Assembly: GCF_000221045.1 (NCBI RefSeq)
Contig: NC_015856.1
Span: 3,058,542 to 3,122,541, forward strand
Reading direction: 5' to 3'
DNA from: Collimonas fungivorans Ter331
GTDB taxonomy: Bacteria > Pseudomonadota > Gammaproteobacteria > Burkholderiales > Burkholderiaceae_D
DNA: 64,000 nt
The stretch's first letter is position 1, and each line of letters opens with the position of its first letter. The notes under the pieces are model-generated. The model was given only the letters and a program-made list of their open reading frames with translations, was not told the origin of the DNA and did not search any database. A program made the translations under genes and the position numbers. Shown here one piece after another: positions 26,030 through 35,377 of this stretch.

Positions 26030-27217
26030 ATGCCCTCATCACACGCCAGCTTCCATTGGGACGACCCACTATTGCTGGAGCAGCAGCTCAGCGGCGAGGA
26101 ACGCCTGGTGCGCGACAGCGCCGCCTCCTACGCGCGCGACAAGCTGGCGCCGCGGGTGCTGATGTCGTTCCGCAATGAACAGACCGACGCCGGGATTTTC
26201 CGCGAAATGGGCGCACTCGGCCTGCTCGGCGCGACCATTCCCGAACAGTACGGCGGCGCCGGACTGAGCTACGTCAGCTACGGCCTGATCGCGCGCGAAA
26301 TCGAGCGCATCGATTCCGGCTACCGCTCCATGATGAGCGTGCAAAGCTCGCTGGTGATGCTGCCGATTTTCGAATTCGGCAGCGAAGCCACGCGGCAAAA
26401 GTACTTGCCGCGGCTGGCCAGCGGCGAACTGATCGGCTGCTTCGGCCTGACCGAACCGGACCATGGCTCCGATCCCGGCAGCATGGTGACGCGCGCGCGC
26501 AAGGTCGACGGCGGCTACCGGCTCTCGGGCAGCAAGATGTGGATCACCAACAGCCCGATCGCCGACGTGTTCGTGGTCTGGGCCAAGGACGACGAAGGTG
26601 CGATCCGCGGCTTCGTCCTTGAAAAAGGCTGGAAGGGATTATCGACGCCAGTCATCCACGGCAAGGTCGGCTTGCGCACTTCAATTACCGGCGAAATCGT
26701 GATGGACCAGGTGTTCTGTCCGGAAGAAAACGCCTTCCCCGAAGTGCGCGGCTTGAAAGGTCCGTTCACCTGCCTCAACTCGGCGCGCTACGGCATCGCC
26801 TGGGGCGCGCTCGGCGCCGCCGAATTCTGCTGGCATGCGGCGCGCCAGTACACCATGGACCGCAAACAGTTCGGCCGGCCGCTGGCGGCCAACCAGCTGG
26901 TGCAGGTGAAGCTGGTGAACATGCAGACCGAGATCACCATGGCGCTGCAGGGTTGCCTGCGGCTGGGCCGCATGAAAGACGACGGCAGCGCCTCGCTGGA
27001 AATCACCTCCATCATGAAACGCAACTCCTGCGGCAAGGCGCTCGACATTGCCCGCGTTGCGCGCGACATGTTGGGCGGCAACGGCATTTCCGACGAGTTC
27101 GGCGTAATCCGCCACCTGGTCAACCTGGAAGTGGTGAATACTTACGAAGGCACGCATGACGTGCACGCACTGATCCTGGGACGGGCGCAGACCGGCATCC
27201 CGGCGTTTTCCAACTAG
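26030..27217 (+). CDS. gcdH: glutaryl-CoA dehydrogenase
   Basis: 395-residue FAD-dependent acyl-CoA dehydrogenase that oxidatively decarboxylates glutaryl-CoA to crotonyl-CoA in lysine, tryptophan and aromatic catabolism. The family blocks [33 protein letters not shown] and the end [24 protein letters not shown] (catalytic Glu in YEGTHD) are those of GcdH rather than other ACADs. GGAGA precedes the ATG. Its stop overlaps that of the convergent mntH by four bases. The usual partner CoA-transferase is not in the window, though a LysR gene lies 2.3 kb away. Confidence 0.92.
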   Translation: MPSSHASFHWDDPLLLEQQLSGEERLVRDSAASYARDKLAPRVLMSFRNEQTDAGIFREMGALGLLGATIPEQYGGAGLSYVSYGLIAREIERIDSGYRSMMSVQSSLVMLPIFEFGSEATRQKYLPRLASGELIGCFGLTEPDHGSDPGSMVTRARKVDGGYRLSGSKMWITNSPIADVFVVWAKDDEGAIRGFVLEKGWKGLSTPVIHGKVGLRTSITGEIVMDQVFCPEENAFPEVRGLKGPFTCLNSARYGIAWGALGAAEFCWHAARQYTMDRKQFGRPLAANQLVQVKLVNMQTEITMALQGCLRLGRMKDDGSASLEITSIMKRNSCGKALDIARVARDMLGGNGISDEFGVIRHLVNLEVVNTYEGTHDVHALILGRAQTGIPAFSN

Positions 27218-28536
27218 CCGACACCGAACACCTGCAGCACCAGCCAGATATTCGCCGCCGAAATCAGCGCAAACAGCAGCCAGGACAGCGCCGCCGTCAG
27301 CCACGAATTGGCGAACACGCCCATCACGTCGCGCCGGCTGGTGAGGCGGATCAGCGGATACATGGCGAACGGCAGCTGCAGGCTCAGCACCACCTGGCTG
27401 AGCACCAGCAGGCGCCCCACCGAATGCTCGCCCCAGGTCAGCACGCCGATCAGCGCCGGCACCAGGGCCAGGCCGCGCGTCAGCAGGCGCCGCTGCCAGC
27501 ATGGGATCCTGAGATTGAGAAAACCTTCCATGATGACCTGGCCGGCGATGGTCCCGGTGAAAGTCGAACTCTGTCCCGATGCCAGCAGCGCCAGGCCGAA
27601 CAGGATGCCGGCGGCGGCGCTGCCGGTAATCGGATCGAGCAGGTGATACGCCTGGTCGATATCGATTACCGACGTATTCCCGGTGGCATGAAACGCGCTC
27701 GCCGCCAGCACCAGGATAGCGCCGTTGATCAGCAGCGCCAGCAGCAGCGAGACGATGGTGTCGAGCCGCGACAGCTGTATCGCCTGGCGCCGGCTGCGGT
27801 CGTTCTTTTCCACTACCCGCGTCTGCACTATCGATGAATGCAGGTAGAGGTTGTGCGGCATCACGGTGGCGCCGAGGATGCCGATCGCCAGGTACAGCGG
27901 TTCCCGGCTCGACAGCGCGCTCAAGGACGGCAGCATGCCGGCCGCCACCGCATGCCAGTCCGGCTTCAGGAACACCAGCTCGACGAACAGGCAGGCCGCG
28001 ATGGTGAGCACCAGGCCGAGGATGATGGCTTCGATCTGGCGGAAGCCCTTGCCTTTCAAACCCAGCACCAGCACCGTATCGAACGCGGTCAGGAGCACGC
28101 CGGCCGGCAGCGAGACGCCGAGCAGCAGCTTGAACGCCAGCGCGCACCCCAGTACCTCCGCCAGGTCGCAGGCGATGATGGAAATCTCCGCGAAAAACCA
28201 CATGCCCTTGCTGACGCGCGGACTGTAGTTCTCGCGCGAATGCACCGCCAGGTCCTTGTTGGTAGCGATGCCCAGGCGCATGCTGAGGCATTGCAGGACG
28301 ATTGCGGCCAGGCTGGACGCCAGCACCACGAACAGCAGCTGGTAACCGAACTGCGAGCCGGCCTGGATCGAGGTGGCCCAATTGCCGGGGTCCATGTAGC
28401 CGACCGAGACCAGCAAACCGGGGCCGACGAACCTGAGGATTTTTTTCCAGAACGGGCCGCTGCTCGGCACTGCGATGGTGCCGGCAACTTCGGAAGGGCA
28501 AAACGGTGCGGTGGCGGTGGTCGGCAAACGATACAT
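27214..28536 (-). CDS. mntH: Nramp-family Mn2+/Fe2+:H+ symporter
   Basis: 440 residues and about 11 membrane helices. The metal-binding motifs are intact: [12 protein letters not shown] in TM1 and [12 protein letters not shown] in TM6. Start at 28536 has AGGA eight bases upstream; reading further upstream in frame gives unrelated sequence. It imports Mn2+ in the inner membrane. I see no MntR or Fur box I would trust in the 120 bases upstream. Confidence 0.93.
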   Translation of the reverse strand: MYRLPTTATAPFCPSEVAGTIAVPSSGPFWKKILRFVGPGLLVSVGYMDPGNWATSIQAGSQFGYQLLFVVLASSLAAIVLQCLSMRLGIATNKDLAVHSRENYSPRVSKGMWFFAEISIIACDLAEVLGCALAFKLLLGVSLPAGVLLTAFDTVLVLGLKGKGFRQIEAIILGLVLTIAACLFVELVFLKPDWHAVAAGMLPSLSALSSREPLYLAIGILGATVMPHNLYLHSSIVQTRVVEKNDRSRRQAIQLSRLDTIVSLLLALLINGAILVLAASAFHATGNTSVIDIDQAYHLLDPITGSAAAGILFGLALLASGQSSTFTGTIAGQVIMEGFLNLRIPCWQRRLLTRGLALVPALIGVLTWGEHSVGRLLVLSQVVLSLQLPFAMYPLIRLTSRRDVMGVFANSWLTAALSWLLFALISAANIWLVLQVFGVG

Positions 28537-28659
28537 GTAGGCTTCCTGATAGAGTTGCCCCAATTCTATATTGTCACGGACATTGCGTATGCTCGTTGCA
28601 ACCCCTATGATTTGAGCGTACTTTCCAATATGGCAGCAGTTCATCCGGAGGCTAGGAAA

Positions 28660-29085
28660 ATGAAAACCATACTGACGCTGGTCACCGTTGCACTGCTGGC
28701 CGCCGCCACGCCCTCCTTCGCCGCGGATCCGCAAGCCGAACTCATCCAGCAAGCCGAAACCGCAGCCAAAACCTGGATGACGCTGACCGACGCCGGCAAA
28801 TTCGGTGAAAGCTGGGAACGCGCAGGCACATTCTTCAAGACCGGCATCGCAAAAAACACATGGGAAACCGGGATCCGCTCGTTACGGGCGCCGCTCGGTC
28901 CGGTAAAAATGCGTGAGCTGAAAAGCACGGAATATGCAACCACCCTGCCTGGCGCGCCCGATGGCGAATATGTGGTGATCCAGTATGAGACGCAGTTCGA
29001 AAACAAAAAATCGGCGACGGAAACCATCACGCCCATGCGTGAAAAAGACGGCAGCTGGAAAGTCTCGGGTTATTTCATTCGCTGA
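28660..29085 (+). CDS. exported DUF4019 protein
   Basis: 141 residues with a clear Sec signal (MKTILTLVTVALLAAATPSFA-AD). The mature part (AAKTWMTLTDAGKFGESWERAGTFFK ... VVIQYETQFENKKSATETITPMREKDGSWKVSGYFIR in outline) is the DUF4019 fold, a small periplasmic domain related to the cystatin/NTF2-like shape. Function unknown. The ATG at 28660 is preceded by TAGGAAA. Divergent from mntH across 123 bases. Confidence 0.83.
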   Translation: MKTILTLVTVALLAAATPSFAADPQAELIQQAETAAKTWMTLTDAGKFGESWERAGTFFKTGIAKNTWETGIRSLRAPLGPVKMRELKSTEYATTLPGAPDGEYVVIQYETQFENKKSATETITPMREKDGSWKVSGYFIR

Positions 29086-29495
29086 CAGCAGCAAAAGGGA
29101 CGTGGCGTGGAGGATGGGATGCGGCGGGAAGGAAGCAGGAATGCTGATCGGCAGAGTTGCGGCTTTGGCGGTTTAGCTTGACCCCAGGATCCGAAAGCCA
29201 CCTTGTGAGGGCCTCGAAATCTCTTAAAACAGGGCGCCTTGTGGGCAAATCTGGAGCATAACCAGAAAACGTCTTGCACAAGCGGCAGAACAGACCCGCC
29301 GCTGCACTCATTGAAACATCGTTCAATGTAAAATCGGTGTGGCTAATTATTGGCTATTGCTGGCTATGCCGATATCAATATGTCCAGTGCAGACAGTGTC
29401 ACAAGAATGGAATATCATGTCCACTCACAAATTTGTATGCGCCATAGCAGTTTGTTATAGAGCGTTACAACCACTCCCTGCATTGGCATAAAATC
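29086..29495. other. 410-bp intergenic region upstream of the LysR gene
   Basis: No convincing gene. The last 200 bases are AT-richer (TAATTATTGGCTATTGCTGGC around 29343-29363) and probably contain the LysR promoter. Confidence 0.45.
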
Positions 29496-30398
29496 ATGAT
29501 CCGTTTCAGACAAATCGAGGCTTTCCGTTCACTGATGATTTCCGGCACCAGCGTATCAGCGGCCCGCCGCATGCACGTGACCCAGCCGGCGATCAGCCGC
29601 CTGATCGCCGATCTAGAGGCCGACCTCGGTTTCCGCCTGTTCAACCGCGCTAAGGGCCGCCTCGAGCCGACCAATGCCGGCGTGCGTTTTTACAAGGCGG
29701 TGGAAGAAAATTTCCTGGGACTGGAGCGGCTGATGCAGGTGGCGGGCAATATCCGCCATGAAGCGCCCGAAGGCTTGACCGTCGCCTGCCTGCCGGTGCT
29801 GTCCACCACCTTGCTGCCGGAAGTGCTGCAGCGTTTCTTCAAGCAGCATCCCGATGTCTCGGTCAAGATCGACAGCTGCACCGTGCCCGAAATCCTGGTC
29901 AGCCTGCAAGACCTCAAGGTCGACATGGCGCTGAGCCTGGCGTTCCCGCCGTTCGCCGGCATTGAAGTCGAACCGATCATGGAAGCCACCGTGCTGTGCG
30001 CGATGCTGGCGACCCACCCGTTGGCGCAGAAGGAAATCATCGTGCCCGAAGACCTCGACGGCGAGAACGTGATAGGCTGGATGCCCAACAGCGCGCAATC
30101 CTACGACCGCGAACTGTCGACCCTGAACTCGGCCGCGATCCGCCCCAACTACACCATCCAGACGCACACCTCGCACACACGCTACGCCATGGTCGCCAAC
30201 GGTTTCGGCGTCGCCATCGTGGAGCCGTTCGCGGCCAAGATCTGGCGCCCGCACGGCGTCGTCACGCGGCCGTTCAAGGCTGACATCAACTACAAATACG
30301 TGCTGGCCTACCCGAGCGGCGGCATCCGTTCCGAACTCGCCCACGACCTGCGCGAAGCCGCGCTCCATGTTGCGAAAAACTATAACTTCGGCCTGTAA
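29496..30398 (+). CDS. LysR-family transcriptional regulator
   Basis: 300 residues. N-terminal winged HTH (FRQIEAFRSLMISGTSVSAARRMHVTQPAISRLIADLEADLGFRLFNR in outline) followed by a substrate-binding domain (GLTVACLPVLSTTLLPEVLQRFF). The HTH with IEAFRSLM resembles the amino-acid/opine-type group (OccR/NocR-like), so an amino-acid-derived effector is possible. The weak ribosome site and 11-base gap to the next gene suggest co-transcription with the DUF985 cupin. Confidence 0.9.
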   Translation: MIRFRQIEAFRSLMISGTSVSAARRMHVTQPAISRLIADLEADLGFRLFNRAKGRLEPTNAGVRFYKAVEENFLGLERLMQVAGNIRHEAPEGLTVACLPVLSTTLLPEVLQRFFKQHPDVSVKIDSCTVPEILVSLQDLKVDMALSLAFPPFAGIEVEPIMEATVLCAMLATHPLAQKEIIVPEDLDGENVIGWMPNSAQSYDRELSTLNSAAIRPNYTIQTHTSHTRYAMVANGFGVAIVEPFAAKIWRPHGVVTRPFKADINYKYVLAYPSGGIRSELAHDLREAALHVAKNYNFGL

Positions 30399-30409
30399 GA
30401 GGAAGCAGA

Positions 30410-31042
30410 ATGTATTCGCCTGAAAGACTGATTGAAAATTTGAGCGGCTACCTTGGCGAATTGGCAGAGCTCATTTCAGCGGCCGCGCAAGCAGACCCTG
30501 CTGAAAAAAGTAGATTGTTTATAGAAAAATCAAATATAGAAACATACGTCGGAAAACTGGAAGCACTGCCTGGCAACCATCGCCTCGATGCAAAACATAT
30601 CGAGGCCGGGCTTGCGCTGGAACCCCACCCGGAAGGCGGCTTCTATCGCGAATTCATCCGCACCGATGCCTGCACCGTGATTTTTTACCTGCTGCCCGAG
30701 CGGGCCATCTCCAGCTGGCATAGCCTGAAGGACACGCAAGAGAGATTCAGGCTGATCTCGGGAGAGTCTTTATTGATCCCGAAAATAGATGCCGGCGGAT
30801 TGTGGAAATCCGAAGAAGCGGTGACTTATCAAAACGACGTCGTCATAGAAAAAAACCAGGATTTCGGCGACTGGTTCGGCGCCTATCCGAGCGGAGAGTA
30901 CGGGCTCGTCACTTGCGAATGCAGAGGACCGTTCGAATTTGCGAAATTCAAAATCATCGACCGGGAAAGCTTGGCTGCATTTCACGACCAGAATCCTGGA
31001 CACACAAAAATCATCGACAGGCTTTCGCCGAAACTCGGTTAA
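30410..31042 (+). CDS. DUF985-family cupin protein
   Basis: 210 residues. From residue about 60 the DUF985 cupin is clear: LDAKHIEAGLALEPHPEGGFYREFIRT, the HPEGGFYR segment being diagnostic, then IFYLLPERAISSWHSL and FGAYPSGEYGLVTC. The first 55 residues are an added helical region (LIENLSGYLGELAELISAA). Its codon use is less GC-rich at the start. GAGGAAG precedes the ATG. Eleven bases after the LysR stop, so likely same message. Family function is unclear; related cupins bind sugar-like ligands. Confidence 0.82.
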   Translation: MYSPERLIENLSGYLGELAELISAAAQADPAEKSRLFIEKSNIETYVGKLEALPGNHRLDAKHIEAGLALEPHPEGGFYREFIRTDACTVIFYLLPERAISSWHSLKDTQERFRLISGESLLIPKIDAGGLWKSEEAVTYQNDVVIEKNQDFGDWFGAYPSGEYGLVTCECRGPFEFAKFKIIDRESLAAFHDQNPGHTKIIDRLSPKLG

Positions 31043-31071
31043 GCCCTCTCTCGCCAGTTCCGAATCAAATC

Positions 31072-32586
31072 CTAATCAGCAGGTAAAACGATCGTGGCCA
31101 CCAGGCCGCCTTCGGTGTGATTGCGCAGGTGCAGCTCGCCGCCATGCGCCTGCACGATATTGCGCGCAATGCCCAGCCCAAGTCCCATGCCGCCGGCATT
31201 CTGGTCGCGTCCGTGCTCCAGCCGGGTGTACGGCTCGAACAGGCTGTGCAAGGCTTCTTCCGGCACGCCGGGGCCATGGTCGCGGATCTGGATCTGGATA
31301 TTGCTGCCGGATTCATTGATCAGGCCGGCGACCGAGATTTCCACCTTCTGGCCATAGTGCAGCGCATTGTCGAACAGGTTGCCGATGGCGCGCTTGAGCG
31401 CCAGCGGCTTGGCCATCACCGTCAGGCCCGTTTCGGCAAACGCCACTTCGTGCCCTGCCATGCGGGCGTCGCGGATCATGCGCAAGATCAGCGTATCGAG
31501 TTTTACCTCGGTGCGGTTTTCATGGATATCGCTATCCTTGACCGACTGCAAGGCGCCCTTCACCATCATGTCGAGCTCGTCCAGGTCTTCGTGGAATTCA
31601 CTGCGCAGATGCTCGTCGTCCAGCAGTTCGGTGCGCAGCTTGAGGCGCGTGATCGGCGTACGCAAATCGTGCGAGATCGAGACGAACAGGCGCTCGCGGT
31701 CATCCAGGTAACGCTTGATGCGTTCGCGCATGGCGCGGAACGCGCGTGCGGTCTTGATGAATTCACGGCTGCCGGTTTCCGGCAATTCGGGCGCGGCCTC
31801 GCCTTTGCCGAAAGCTTCGGCGGCGTCCGACAGCGCCGCCAGCGGCCGCGTGGTCCAGCGCACCACCAGGATCGACAGCAGCAGCACGGTGGCCAGCGAC
31901 AGGCCTTGCAGCAGCAGGCGCTCGGGCGACAGCGGATTATCGCTGTCGAGGAAATAAGGGTTGGGCATAAGCGCCGCCAGGTAGAGCCAGTTGCCAGGCT
32001 CGAGCTCGGTCTGGATCACCAGCACCGGCGCCGGGTTGGGCTTGATCAGCAGCGTATGCTGGACCCAGCTGTCCGGCAGGTCCGCCACCTGCAACCCTTG
32101 CGGCGACACCATCAGGTCGTCAGGCCAGGCAAACGCCAGGCGGAAACCGGGCAGGAACGGCAGGTCGGTTTTCAGGGTGGCGCCGATATCGGCCAGCGCC
32201 ATGTCGGCCAGCGTATTGTCGGCAATCTTGTGGATGGTCACCGGACCGTCGTTGGTGTTCACAAAAAACCGGGTGCCGCCCATTTCACGCAGTTGCTGGA
32301 TCAGGATAGGCCGGTAATTGGCCGGCAAGCTCATGAAGAAACGGACTGCGCTGGCAGCGCTGTGCGCCAGATGCTGCGCCGCTGTTTTGGTTTCGACCTC
32401 GGCCTTGCTGCGCAATTGCGCCGACCAGATCAGGCCGCCGGCCACCTGGGTCACCAGCACGCCGAACACCATCACTACCGACAGCCGGCCCAGCAGCGTG
32501 TGCGGCAGCAGCCAGGACAGCAGCCGGCTATACCAGGCCGACCAGCTACGCGCGGGCACGGCTTCAGACTTGCGCAGCGGCCACAT
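31072..32586 (-). CDS. sensor histidine kinase (HAMP-HisKA-HATPase), sugar-responsive candidate
   Basis: 504 residues. TM1 about 31-53, a periplasmic sensor of about 170 residues, TM2 about 226-243, HAMP, HisKA with phospho-acceptor His306 (SISHDLRTPITRL), N box IGNLFDNALHY, G1 IRDHGPGVPEE and GGMGLGLGIARN. It overlaps the end of the response-regulator gene by 23 bases and has no Shine-Dalgarno of its own, so it is translationally coupled. Next upstream is a solitary sugar-binding protein gene. The order binding protein, regulator, kinase recalls glucose-sensing systems (GtrS/GltR), and I infer that it senses a sugar, perhaps through that protein. Confidence 0.92.
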   Translation of the reverse strand: MWPLRKSEAVPARSWSAWYSRLLSWLLPHTLLGRLSVVMVFGVLVTQVAGGLIWSAQLRSKAEVETKTAAQHLAHSAASAVRFFMSLPANYRPILIQQLREMGGTRFFVNTNDGPVTIHKIADNTLADMALADIGATLKTDLPFLPGFRLAFAWPDDLMVSPQGLQVADLPDSWVQHTLLIKPNPAPVLVIQTELEPGNWLYLAALMPNPYFLDSDNPLSPERLLLQGLSLATVLLLSILVVRWTTRPLAALSDAAEAFGKGEAAPELPETGSREFIKTARAFRAMRERIKRYLDDRERLFVSISHDLRTPITRLKLRTELLDDEHLRSEFHEDLDELDMMVKGALQSVKDSDIHENRTEVKLDTLILRMIRDARMAGHEVAFAETGLTVMAKPLALKRAIGNLFDNALHYGQKVEISVAGLINESGSNIQIQIRDHGPGVPEEALHSLFEPYTRLEHGRDQNAGGMGLGLGIARNIVQAHGGELHLRNHTEGGLVATIVLPAD

Positions 32587-33274
32587 CGGCAGAAAATACG
32601 TAACCGGCGCCGCGCACCGTCTTGATCAGGTGCGGGTCCTTGCCGCCGTCGTTCAGGCGCAGGCGCAATTTGCTGATCTGCACATCCAGCGAACGGTCCA
32701 GCGGACCGACATCGCGGCCGCGGGTTTCCTCGCACAGGACGCCGCGGTCGAGCACGTCGCCCGGGTGTTCGACAAAATATTTCAGCAGCTGGTAATCGAG
32801 GCCGGTGAGCGCCACCGGCTGGCCGTCCGGATCGCTCAAGGTGCGCTCCACCGTGTCCAGCGTGAAGCCGACAAAGCGGTAATAGCGCGGCGCCACCGCG
32901 CTGTCGATGCCGGTGCGGCGATGGATGGCCTTGATGCGCGCCAGCAGCTCGCGCGGGCTGTAGGGCTTGGCGATATAGTCGTCGGCGCCCAGCTCGAGGC
33001 CGACCACGCGGTCGGTTTCGTCGGAACTGGCGGTGAGCATGATGATCGGCACGTTGGATTTGCGCCGGACCGTCTTGCACAAGGCGAAGCCGTCGGTATC
33101 CGGCAGCATCACGTCCAGGATCACCAGCGACAGTTCCTCGGCGTAGCGCTGGAACTCGGCCAGGAACGCCTCGCCGTTATGCGCCAGGCGCACTTCGTAC
33201 TGGTTCTTTTCCAGGTAGGCTTTCAGCAGCGTCCTGGTTTTCTGGTCGTCGTCGACGATCAATATCTTGCGCAT
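32564..33274 (-). CDS. OmpR-family response regulator
   Basis: 236 residues: receiver domain with acidic pocket VDDD, phospho-acceptor Asp54 (VILDVMLP), Thr/Ser MLTASSD and Lys in DDYIAKPYSP; then a winged-helix DNA-binding domain (LTGLDYQLLKYFVEHPGDVLDRGVL ... DVQISKLRLRLNDGG). Its ATG is not preceded by a Shine-Dalgarno; the sequence immediately upstream is one arm of a 27-bp inverted repeat (see 33277-33560). Likely targets are the GTAA-phased sites at 35035-35058 and beyond, in front of the sugar ABC operon. Confidence 0.93.
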   Translation of the reverse strand: MRKILIVDDDQKTRTLLKAYLEKNQYEVRLAHNGEAFLAEFQRYAEELSLVILDVMLPDTDGFALCKTVRRKSNVPIIMLTASSDETDRVVGLELGADDYIAKPYSPRELLARIKAIHRRTGIDSAVAPRYYRFVGFTLDTVERTLSDPDGQPVALTGLDYQLLKYFVEHPGDVLDRGVLCEETRGRDVGPLDRSLDVQISKLRLRLNDGGKDPHLIKTVRGAGYVFSADVAAAQV

Positions 33275-33276
33275 CG

Positions 33277-33560
33277 GGGGCCTATTAGCGTGTAATTTGG
33301 GAGTGCGAACGAGTCGTAGGCGTTGCAGGCCTAGGCGCAGCGACGCGACGTAGCGGCGCTACGGCAAGGATGCGGATGGCCGCCCCCTGCGACAGCGGCA
33401 TGCGACGCCTACGACCCGTTCCCTCCGGGTTCAAACCAAAACGTGCGCTGGACAGCATTGCACGGCGTAGCAAGGGGAACCACCCCTTGCTACGCCGCGC
33501 GCCTTGCCAGCACACGTTTTGGTTCGAACGCATCTCCCAAATTACACGCTAATAGGCCCC
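33277..33560. repeat. 284-bp element with 27-bp perfect terminal inverted repeats and nested hairpins
   Basis: Arms 33277-33303 and 33534-33560 are perfect 27-bp inverted repeats. Inside lie three further perfect inverted pairs: 33313-33323 with 33405-33415 (11 bp), 33434-33445 with 33513-33524 (12 bp), and 33463-33477 with 33483-33497 (15 bp, AACCA loop). The element fills the whole interval between the binding-protein stop (33562) and the response-regulator start (33274). No coding frame of substance and no target duplication is visible. It resembles a MITE or a large intergenic RNA-forming repeat. Confidence 0.85.
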
Positions 33561-33561
33561 G

Positions 33562-34932
33562 CTATTCCTGCTTTCCTGTCTTCGACAAGGAGCGGGCAAT
33601 GCTGGCCAGCTTGCGCTGGATATCGCTCTCGCCCATCTTGTCATCCACAAAATAACGATGCACTTCAGCCACGATGGCGTCTTTCGCGGTTTCGTCGGCG
33701 GCCATGCGGTGCACCAGGCTCGGCGCCTGGAACGCGCTGCCCTTGCTGAACGCGCTCCATGAGGCGCGCGCGCAGCTATCCATTTTCGACAAATCCGGCG
33801 CGCGCCATACCGAGATCGCGCCCTTGACCTGATTGTAAGCGCTTTGAACCGGCTGCGACATGATCAGCTGGGCCAGCTTTTCCTGCGCCGGCTGGTGCGA
33901 ATAGTCGCCGGCGAACATGGCCAGGGTATCGACACTATATAGATGGTAGTCTGCCGTGCCCGGCACCGCCGCACAAGAAAAATCCTGGTCGGTGTTCAAG
34001 CCCCAGGCCAGCAGCTCACCCTTGGCCCAATCGCCCATGACGAACATGGCGGCCTCGCCGTCAGCCAGCTGGCGCGTCATGTCCGGCCACGGCCGTTCCC
34101 TGAGCGGCTGCGGCATCCACTCCTTGAGCGCCCGCAAGCGCTTCAAGGCATGCGTCATGCGGGCGTCGCCAAAGGCGGCAGGATTCAGGTCGACAAACAG
34201 GGAGCGGTAATAAGCCGGCCCGCTTTCGGCCAGCACCAGGGTTTCAAACAAGGTCGCGACCTGCCAGGCTTCGCTGCTTTGCGCCAGCGGCGTAACGCCG
34301 GCCTGCCTGAGTTTTTCCGCGGCCCGTTCGAACTCCGGCCAAGTCTTGGGCGCAGCCAGGCCGAGCCGGTCGAAAACCTTCTTGTTGTAGAACAGATTGT
34401 TGATGCGGTGGATGCCAAGCGGCGCCGCCACCACATGGCCGCGGTTGCGCACCAGCGACCATACGGTCGGAAACAGCAGTTTTTGCCAGTTGCCAGGCGC
34501 GGCGACATCGTCCAATTCCAGCAGCAGGCCAAGATCGGCCCACTCGCCGAACACGATGCCGTTGAGCTGGGTTGCCTCGGGCGCTTTGCCGGCCAGCACC
34601 ATGCTCTTGAGCACCTTGCTGGCGCCAAGGCCGGCGCCGCCGGGAATCGCCATGTCGCGCCACTGGATGTTATCTTCGGCAAGCCTGGTTGCCAGCACGT
34701 CTACCGACTTGCGTTCGCTGGCCGAAGTCCACCAGTGCACCACCTGCAGCGACGTTGCCGGCTGGCCGGCGGCGGAAACCGGCGGCGCTGCATTGGCCAT
34801 GCCGGCCCTCAGAGTAATCAGGCAACCAAGCAGGCAGCCCGACGCCAGTAGTACGATCCGTCTGCGCGATCCTGCAGTCCAGGATTTCGCGCCTCCCCTG
34901 TCTCTTTTGTCGATCACTCGCTTGTCAATCAT
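33562..34932 (-). CDS. solitary ABC-type sugar-binding protein
   Basis: 456-residue periplasmic solute-binding protein (SBP family 1). Signal region RRRIVLLASGCLLGCLITLRAGMANA; mature LQVVHWWTSASERKSVDVLATRL, then FGEWADLGLLLELDDV, FYNKKVFDRLGLAAPKTWPEFE and MFVMGDWAKGELLAWG, all typical of glucose/mannose-type binders (GtsA-like). It is not followed by its own permeases; downstream on the same strand is the two-component pair, and the ABC operon diverges on the other side. I infer a role as sugar co-sensor or spare binding protein. Start at ATG 34932 (AAGGCG upstream) rather than GTG at 34962. Confidence 0.87.
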   Translation of the reverse strand: MIDKRVIDKRDRGGAKSWTAGSRRRIVLLASGCLLGCLITLRAGMANAAPPVSAAGQPATSLQVVHWWTSASERKSVDVLATRLAEDNIQWRDMAIPGGAGLGASKVLKSMVLAGKAPEATQLNGIVFGEWADLGLLLELDDVAAPGNWQKLLFPTVWSLVRNRGHVVAAPLGIHRINNLFYNKKVFDRLGLAAPKTWPEFERAAEKLRQAGVTPLAQSSEAWQVATLFETLVLAESGPAYYRSLFVDLNPAAFGDARMTHALKRLRALKEWMPQPLRERPWPDMTRQLADGEAAMFVMGDWAKGELLAWGLNTDQDFSCAAVPGTADYHLYSVDTLAMFAGDYSHQPAQEKLAQLIMSQPVQSAYNQVKGAISVWRAPDLSKMDSCARASWSAFSKGSAFQAPSLVHRMAADETAKDAIVAEVHRYFVDDKMGESDIQRKLASIARSLSKTGKQE

Positions 34933-35377
34933 TGAGCGCCTTGTTGATTTTTTTATAAACACTTGTTACGTCTCCCACATCGCGTGTGACTATAGCGCAA
35001 GTCCGGTATACGACGTTAACAGTCTTCTCGTTTTGTAAAGAAGCGTAAGTTTTCGTAATTTTATCTATACTCATCAAAGCAGAATATCACCGCCAATCGC
35101 CGCAACTGCCCTATGAGGGAACGGTAAGTTACCCGCGCCACTGTAAAGATATGTAATCGCCGCAAACCGCTGGATTTGATTTTGTTCAATAAAATCAAAA
35201 ACTTATGTAATTTGTATAGATAGTTTCCAACTAAGATGGCGACACATTTTTTATGGTGCTAATGTCTGTGCGCGGCGGTTTGACAGGCTTCAGGCTCTAA
35301 AGACAGCCGCGCTAATAAAACTCAAGCTATAAAAATCCAAGCGAAATCCAAGCGGCAAAACCCAAGAGGAGACTTTG
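34933..35377. other. divergent control region between solitary binding protein and sugar ABC operon
   Basis: 445 AT-rich bases with no gene. It contains phased GTAA repeats, a 9-bp inverted repeat TTTGATTTT/AAAATCAAA near 35174-35198, and a possible -10 TATAGA at 35215-35220 for the ABC operon. Confidence 0.6.
35035..35210. promoter_or_regulatory. phased GTAA direct repeats, candidate OmpR-family regulator sites
   Basis: GTAA occurs at 35035, 35045 and 35055, exactly 10 bases apart, in GTAAAGAAGCGTAAG and the following bases. A second pair is at 35143 and 35153 (GTAAAGATATGTAA), with single copies at 35124 and 35207. OmpR-family regulators bind direct repeats with about one helical turn spacing, and the neighbouring gene pair encodes one. 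The last GTAA lies just before a -10-like TATAGA. Confidence 0.6.

Noticed and set aside
26681-28501. 606-codon minus-strand frame
   Set aside because: It is antisense to gcdH and a second frame of mntH, both of which have full family motifs; composition is Arg/Ala/Gly-rich.
33277-33560. Insertion sequence
   Set aside because: Terminal inverted repeats are present but there is no transposase frame and no target duplication; called a non-autonomous or structural repeat instead.
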